The notes under the pieces: generated by a model
What the model was told of the DNA's origin: nothing
What the model saw: the letters and a program-made list of their open reading frames with translations, nothing else
Databases searched by the model: none
Shown here: piece by piece, positions 59,567 to 64,000 of the stretch
Position numbering within the stretch: the first letter of the stretch is position 1
How the letters are laid out: the number at the start of each line of letters is the position of its first letter
Made by a program: the position numbers and the translations under genes
Assembly: GCF_004745645.1 (NCBI RefSeq)
Contig: NZ_SRMB01000001.1
Location: forward strand, 1,240,001-1,304,000
Length of the DNA stretch: 64,000 nt
DNA from: Hymenobacter metallicola
GTDB taxonomy: Bacteria > Bacteroidota > Bacteroidia > Cytophagales > Hymenobacteraceae
Reading direction: 5' to 3'

Positions 59567-61351
59567 TTACGATTTCTGGAGCATCATGTTCCGGATGTAG
59601 CGCACCGGGGCACTGCCGTAGCTTAAGAACTGCTCATTGAAAGCCTTCAAGTCAAACCGGCTGCCCTGCTGCTGCCTGAGCTCCTGGCGCAGGTCGTAGA
59701 TTTCGGTGTAGCCTGTGAAATAGCTCGCCAGCTGCACCTGGCTCAGCGTCGCGCGCCGCCATTTGTTGGTCGCCTCCGACTGCTCCTGGAACCCGTCGCG
59801 GGTGAGCAGGGCCACGATGCTGGCTTCGGAGGCATTGTTGACCTGGATTTCGTGGTCGATAATGGCGTTCAGGGTCACGCGCATGTTCCACTTGTCCCAC
59901 ATCAGCCACATTTCGTCGCTGTTGCCGCCGTAGCCGCTTTCCAGCATCAGGCGCTCGGCGTACACGGCCCAGCCCTCAATCATGGCCCCGTTGCCGAAGA
60001 TGGACTTAATGAGCGAGGGCGAGCGGTTGGCGTACACCAGCTGGGTGTAGTGCCCGGGAATAGCCTCGTGAATATTGAGAATCTGCAGGGTGTACTCGTT
60101 GTACTCGCGCAGGTAGCTCTGGGCCTGCTCGGCGGGCTGCCCATCCAGGGGCTCCACGTTATAGTAGGTGTCGGCGGCCTTGTCGTAGGGGCCCGGGGCC
60201 GATACCGAGGCGCCGGCCCCACTACCGCGCATGTAGGGCGGGGTTTCGCGCACCACCAGCGGCTTGGTCGGGTCCTGGGTCAGCAGCTTCTGGTCGTTGA
60301 CAAACTTGACCAAGGTCGGAATCTGGGCTTTCACCGCGGCCACAAACCCGGCCTGGGTGGCGTGGTTCTGGGAAAGTCGGCTGATAACCTGCTGCACCGC
60401 GGCCAACGAATCGGCAGGCTGGGACTGGCCGGCAAAGTACTTGGGCCAGAGCCGGGCGGCCCGCTTTTTCATATCGCGCAGCAGCTCCTGCTTGTGCTGC
60501 TGGGCCTTTTGGTAGACCTGGTCGGCCGAGTAGCTGCTTTGAATGTCGTAGTAAAACTTTCGGTCGTAGAGGGTCTTACCCAGGCGGAAGCTGCGGAATT
60601 GGCCGGCCGGCAGCACCTCTTCCCGCAGGAAGCGGATGTAGTTTTCCATCACCAGCCGGGTAGTGGCTATCCGGTCGCGGAAGTCCTTCTTCTCCCGTTC
60701 CGACAGGCCCGAGCGGTTAATAGAGTCGAGCAGGGCCGGCCCAAAAACGCCCAGAGCGCCCTGGTTCTGCCGAATGGCCAGCTCGGTATGCTCCCGCGTG
60801 GGCTTTTGAATATTGTCTTCGGCGGCGGCGTAATAGTCGGCCGCCCGCGAAATCTTGAGCGAGATACTGCGCAGGCGACGGTCCAGGGGCTGGTAGCGGC
60901 CGTTCAGAATTTCGGCTACCGACGAGCCCAGGTTGTAGCCCGCCGGGTTCCACTGCCACTCCCGCAGCGTGTCGGCATAAAAGCGGGAGCTGTTCAGGTA
61001 GTTCTCAATCAGGCGAAAATCGGTCTGGTTGTTTACCGACAGCTCCCCGACCGGGAAGGTGCCGAGCTGCTTGCGCACCCGGGCCTGCTCCTTGGCTTCG
61101 ACCTGCCGGTGGGCCGCGTTGGGCACTACCAGCAGGGAATCGTAGCGGTGGTAGCCCTGCCCGCTGGCCCACTCGGGGTTGTAGTACCAGAGCGAATCAA
61201 TGAACTGGGTTTTGAACCGCTCGAAGTTGGCATCGGCGGTAGGCGTTTCGGCCGAGCCGGCGTGCTGACCCGAGTCGCAGCTGCCCAGCCACAGGGCCGC
61301 GGCGCAGCCAGCCGCCAGAAAAAGCAATTTGGGAGTAGAGGTTGGGGTCAT
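59567..61351 (-). CDS. DUF885 family lipoprotein (putative metallohydrolase)
   Basis: A 594-residue lipoprotein (lipobox LGSC) of the DUF885 family. The family's signature HEAIPGHYTQ (about residue 448), a HExxH-type motif, and the downstream EGWAVYAERLM are present, so it is probably a zinc carboxypeptidase-like enzyme in the envelope. ATG 61351 gives the lipoprotein signal; the open frame reaches 61426. It is divergent from the XRE gene across the operator array at 61453-61590. Confidence 0.85.
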   Translation of the reverse strand: MTPTSTPKLLFLAAGCAAALWLGSCDSGQHAGSAETPTADANFERFKTQFIDSLWYYNPEWASGQGYHRYDSLLVVPNAAHRQVEAKEQARVRKQLGTFPVGELSVNNQTDFRLIENYLNSSRFYADTLREWQWNPAGYNLGSSVAEILNGRYQPLDRRLRSISLKISRAADYYAAAEDNIQKPTREHTELAIRQNQGALGVFGPALLDSINRSGLSEREKKDFRDRIATTRLVMENYIRFLREEVLPAGQFRSFRLGKTLYDRKFYYDIQSSYSADQVYQKAQQHKQELLRDMKKRAARLWPKYFAGQSQPADSLAAVQQVISRLSQNHATQAGFVAAVKAQIPTLVKFVNDQKLLTQDPTKPLVVRETPPYMRGSGAGASVSAPGPYDKAADTYYNVEPLDGQPAEQAQSYLREYNEYTLQILNIHEAIPGHYTQLVYANRSPSLIKSIFGNGAMIEGWAVYAERLMLESGYGGNSDEMWLMWDKWNMRVTLNAIIDHEIQVNNASEASIVALLTRDGFQEQSEATNKWRRATLSQVQLASYFTGYTEIYDLRQELRQQQGSRFDLKAFNEQFLSYGSAPVRYIRNMMLQKS

Positions 61352-61452
61352 GTATACTTGTGGGGAAGAACCGGGCAGCAAGGTAGGCCACAATGACCCG
61401 ATTTGCTGCGCCCCGTTGCCGCGCAATCACACTAAGCGGGTAGCAAAGGTTA

Positions 61453-61590
61453 TTGTCACATTTGATAAGCAATTATTAAAACTTGTGACATATAGTGTCA
61501 CATAAGTTAGAGTCACAATCCGGAATGTGACAGGCAAGTTTGTGACGTGGTGTGTCACAAATCCGGCATTATTCCCGTATGCTGTGACAA
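61453..61590. promoter_or_regulatory. Dyad array of eight TGTGACA/TGTCACA half-sites
   Basis: Half-sites at 61454-61460, 61484-61490, 61496-61502, 61511-61517, 61526-61532, 61541-61547, 61553-61559 and 61583-61589. Six are exact TGTGACA or TGTCACA (mutual reverse complements); the fourth (AGTCACA) and sixth (TGTGACG) differ by one base. Starts are 30, 12, 15, 15, 15, 12 and 30 bp apart, and the orientation pattern is an exact mirror about 61521.5, which itself is the centre of TCCGGA. The array fills the gap between the divergent DUF885 and XRE genes, so it is probably their shared operator. Confidence 0.85.
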
Positions 61591-61637
61591 GCCGGTATTT
61601 GACTCCGGCAGTTAGTATGTGTCGGATAATGAAGCAT

Positions 61638-62225
61638 ATGGCCAACCTATCAAGCGAGGGAAATTTGCGGCAATTGCTGGGGCTGACGCAGCTGGAGCTG
61701 GCCGAGCATTTGCGCATTTCACGCGACCTGCTGGCTCAGGTCGAAATTAACCGCCGCCACTTGCCCACCCCGGCCCTGATTCGGCTGGCCCCGATGCTCA
61801 CGCTGCTGCACTCGGCGGGCGGTGGGGTGAGCACTGCCCCGCCCCTGGCCGACGTAGAAACCAACCCGCAGCACCCAGATGCGGCGCCGGGCCTGGAGGA
61901 CGTGCGTCAGCGCCTGCGCCAGTGCCAGCACGAAGCCGACACCGCCCGCTACCAACTGGAAAAGCTCCGGCAGCAGGCCCTGCCCTTTCGCCGTCGCATC
62001 GTGGTGCTGACGCCCCTGCTGGCGGCCCTGCCCCCACCGCCCCCCGAGGGCAGCCCCGACCCCGACGCCCGGGACCGGCGCTGGTACACCGACTTGCTGG
62101 CCGATGCCCGCTGGAAGCTCACCCGCTTTGGGGCCGTGCCCCAAGCCCAACTCGACGCCCGAATTCAGGCCCTGGACTTGGAAATTGCGGCCTTACAACG
62201 GCTGTTGCCGCCGGGCAACAGCTAG
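61638..62225 (+). CDS. XRE-type helix-turn-helix regulator
   Basis: A 195-residue protein. Residues 8-55 are an XRE/Cro-type HTH (LTQLELAEHLRISRDLLAQVE). A Pro/Ala linker follows, then a coiled-coil-like region (about 78-112: RQRLRQCQHEADTARYQLEKL) and a C-terminal helical segment. No ligand domain is seen. It directly follows the half-site array, which makes it the prime candidate to bind it and control itself and the DUF885 gene. Starts at 61617, 61629 or 61638 are all in frame; I chose 61638, which has a purine-rich GAAG before it. Confidence 0.75.
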   Translation: MANLSSEGNLRQLLGLTQLELAEHLRISRDLLAQVEINRRHLPTPALIRLAPMLTLLHSAGGGVSTAPPLADVETNPQHPDAAPGLEDVRQRLRQCQHEADTARYQLEKLRQQALPFRRRIVVLTPLLAALPPPPPEGSPDPDARDRRWYTDLLADARWKLTRFGAVPQAQLDARIQALDLEIAALQRLLPPGNS

Positions 62226-62260
62226 TCGGCTGCCTGGGCTAGATCTACTACCTTCGCGCT

Positions 62261-63703
62261 ATGTCTCGCCTCCTGTATCTTCTGCCCGCGGCCCTGCTGG
62301 CCTGCTCCCAGTCATCTCCCGAAACCACCCGCACGGCCCTGCCGGAGGGCCCCCCGGCTATTCCGGTGGAAACAGCTGGCCCGGCCCAGGCGGTGGGCCG
62401 CGGCCTGACAGAAACGTTTGAAGCAGGCAGCAAGGGCGCCTACTCCACGGCCGATGAAACCCTGGAAACCGGCTCCTGGCACTTCGAAGATGCCCTGATT
62501 GGCTCAGCCGACGAAGACCATAAGAGCGGGCAGCACGCGGCCCGCCTGCGCAACCAGGGCCGGCTGCGCATGAACTTCGATGCCCCGGCCGGGGTGCGCA
62601 GCATCCGCATCAGTGCCGCCGCCTACGGCTCGGATGCGGCCAGCACCTGGGAGCTGTGGGGCAGCGTGGACGGGGGCCGAACGTTTCGCCGCATCGGGCA
62701 GCCGGTTACTACGCAGGGGCCGCGGTTGGCCGTGAATACCTTTAGTGGGGGCACTACCTCGCGCCTGCGGCTGGAAATCCGCAAAACGAGCGGCAGCGGC
62801 CGGCTCAATATTGACGATATCCGCCTGGAAACGACGGGCGGCCTCGTGGCCGGCAACCCGGCTTCCCCGGCTTCTTCGAGTAGCCGGCCGGCGCCGAGCG
62901 GCACCTCCCTGCCGCCCGCTATCACCCGCCAGGCTACGGCCGTGGTTACCAGTCAGGACGACCACCTGGCCCTGGGCAACCCCAGCGGGGCCGGCACCAG
63001 CAGCCTGAACAACTACCTGCTCACCAAGCCCCAGTTTGCCGTGGGCTACCATGCCGGCCGGGGCATACCGACCTGGGTGAGCTGGCACCTGAACCGGGCC
63101 TGGATGGGCGAGGCCCCGCGTCAGGACGACTTCCGGCCCGACCCGGCCCTGCCCCGGGGCATGTACGCCGTGACGCCGCGCAGCTACTCGGGCTCGGGCT
63201 TCGACAAGGGCCATAACTGCCCCTCGGCCGACCGCACCGCCACGCTGGACGACAACTCGGCCACGTTTCTGATGACCAACATGATTCCGCAGGCGCCCAA
63301 CAACAACCAGCGCACCTGGAGCAGCCTCGAGGAGTGGGGCCGCCAGCAGGTAAGCCGGGGCCAGGAAATCTACGTCATCATGGGCAGCTACGGCAAGGGC
63401 GGCACCGGGGCCAAGGGCTTTATGACCACCCTGGACGGCGGCCGGGTGACCGTACCGGCCCGGGTTTGGAAGGTGCTGGTGATTCTGCCCGAAGGCTCGG
63501 ATGATTTGGCCCGCATTCCTACCCAAGCCCGCGTTCTGGCCGTGGATACCCCCAACGACAACAGCGTCGGCGCCGACTGGAGCCAGTACCGCGTGTCCGT
63601 TGACGCCATCGAAAACGCCACGGGCCTGGATCTGCTCAGCAGGCTGCCCGTGGATGTGCAGGCCCGGCTGGAAGCACAAGTGGACCAAGGGCCGACGCGG
63701 TAA
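62261..63703 (+). CDS. Secreted DNA/RNA non-specific endonuclease (NUC1-type) with N-terminal beta-sandwich
   Basis: A 480-residue lipoprotein (lipobox LLAC). Residues 45-190 form a beta-sandwich like carbohydrate-binding or discoidin modules (SIRISAAAYG, WELWGSVDGGRTFRRIG, SGRLNIDDIRLE). Residues 230-470 are a beta-beta-alpha-metal nuclease with FDKGHNCPSADRT (general base His 318), TNMIPQAPNNNQRTWSSLE, and IMGSYG. It probably degrades extracellular nucleic acid or defends the surface. A near -7 box (TACCTTCG) lies four bases before the ATG. Confidence 0.88.
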   Translation: MSRLLYLLPAALLACSQSSPETTRTALPEGPPAIPVETAGPAQAVGRGLTETFEAGSKGAYSTADETLETGSWHFEDALIGSADEDHKSGQHAARLRNQGRLRMNFDAPAGVRSIRISAAAYGSDAASTWELWGSVDGGRTFRRIGQPVTTQGPRLAVNTFSGGTTSRLRLEIRKTSGSGRLNIDDIRLETTGGLVAGNPASPASSSSRPAPSGTSLPPAITRQATAVVTSQDDHLALGNPSGAGTSSLNNYLLTKPQFAVGYHAGRGIPTWVSWHLNRAWMGEAPRQDDFRPDPALPRGMYAVTPRSYSGSGFDKGHNCPSADRTATLDDNSATFLMTNMIPQAPNNNQRTWSSLEEWGRQQVSRGQEIYVIMGSYGKGGTGAKGFMTTLDGGRVTVPARVWKVLVILPEGSDDLARIPTQARVLAVDTPNDNSVGADWSQYRVSVDAIENATGLDLLSRLPVDVQARLEAQVDQGPTR

Positions 63704-63789
63704 GGAGGCCTGCTTAATTTACACCCATGAAAAGTTTCTGGCCATCCACTGCGACCAACCTACTAGGTTGTCTGGTATAGCTTAGCTGT

Positions 63790-64000
63790 ATGAAAAATCT
63801 GTTATTGTCCGGGCTTGTTGCCTTTACCTTGGCTTCCTGCGGCTCCGATGCCAATAATCAGGGAACCAGCCCATTTGTTGATTCAAAAAACCTCCAACCG
63901 AGTCCGGTAAGGCACGATTCGCTCACAGCAGCTCAAGTTGAGAAAATCACGAAAATCCAGGCCACTTTCGAGGAAGTTTACCCTGTCAGCTTAGAAGAAA
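63790..64000 (+). CDS. Lipoprotein, N-terminal part, cut by window edge
   Basis: The first 70 codons of a plus-strand gene. A signal peptide with lipobox TLASC (Cys 17) is followed by a Ser/Asn/Gln-rich segment and a helical Glu/Lys/Val region. GC content is visibly lower than in neighbours. No domain can be recognised from this piece. It follows the nuclease gene by 86 bp. Confidence 0.7.
   Translation, partial: MKNLLLSGLVAFTLASCGSDANNQGTSPFVDSKNLQPSPVRHDSLTAAQVEKITKIQATFEEVYPVSLEE

Noticed and set aside
61553..61579. ECF41-type promoter (TGTCACA, 16 bp, CGTA)
   Set aside because: Only one of eight half-sites has the -10-like element, and neither ECF sigma factor here has an ECF41-type C-terminal extension. 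Kept only as an alternative.
61453..61590. Reading the TGTGACA series as a CRISPR array
   Set aside because: The repeats are only 7-8 bp, alternate in orientation and have 5-23 bp gaps; no cas genes are near. Mirror symmetry fits an operator.

Overview
The window is GC-rich bacterial chromosome and almost entirely coding. It looks like a Bacteroidota of the order Cytophagales, most probably Hymenobacter or a close relative. The support is: many TAnnTTTG (-7) promoter boxes; an OmpA protein with TPR, PD40 and carboxypeptidase-regulatory domains; DUF5606 and DUF547 proteins; many lipoproteins; a UbiE gene followed by what looks like porT; and small secreted proteins of a type I associate with Hymenobacter. 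The genus is an inference. I saw no rRNA, tRNA, CRISPR array, IS element or prophage.

1-14.2 kb is mostly housekeeping: menaquinone methylation (ubiE), a PorE-like OmpA protein, EngB, a TonB-C protein, DUF5606, fructose-1,6-bisphosphatase, aspartokinase, a Fur/PerR-type regulator with a 2-Cys peroxiredoxin, Kdo transferase, RsgA, a beta-hydroxyacid dehydrogenase, a fasciclin lipoprotein and a cyclophilin. 14.3-24.3 kb holds an operon of a degenerate alpha/beta hydrolase, an ECF sigma factor and an anti-sigma factor. It also has a racemase, a VWA plus AAA+ pair followed by a CPCC-family gene broken by a stop codon, a lysozyme-inhibitor-like lipoprotein, an AraC-methyltransferase fusion and an acyl-ACP desaturase.

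24.4-31.2 kb is a cell-surface glycan block: two polytopic membrane proteins (one a GT-C enzyme), a GT2 enzyme, a Wzx-type flippase and a FemAB/GNAT-like acyltransferase. 31.3-41.7 kb carries transporters (EamA, CorA, APC), a 911-residue membrane-anchored propeller protein, two NTF2-like lipoproteins and several Bacteroidota-specific envelope proteins. 41.9-46.2 kb is a probable electron-transfer module (FAD/NAD(P)H reductase, small membrane protein, NapH-like Fe-S protein) followed by an FGE-like lipoprotein. 47.3-53.4 kb has an M50-like/TPR fusion, a protein with a duplicated domain, Bcp peroxiredoxin, and a three-gene glycosylation operon (polyprenyl-phosphate glycosyltransferase, processive GT2, GT-C).

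53.4-64 kb holds redox and signalling genes (rhodanese, AhpD-like protein, stand-alone H-NOX, SigK/RskA pair), an aldehyde dehydrogenase, a YdcF protein, a thioredoxin-like protein, a DUF885 protein, an XRE-type regulator and a secreted nuclease. The most striking non-coding signal lies between the DUF885 and XRE genes: eight TGTGACA/TGTCACA half-sites arranged with exact dyad symmetry (start-to-start spacings 30-12-15-15-15-12-30) at 61453-61590. This is probably a large cooperative operator, and I do not recognise it.
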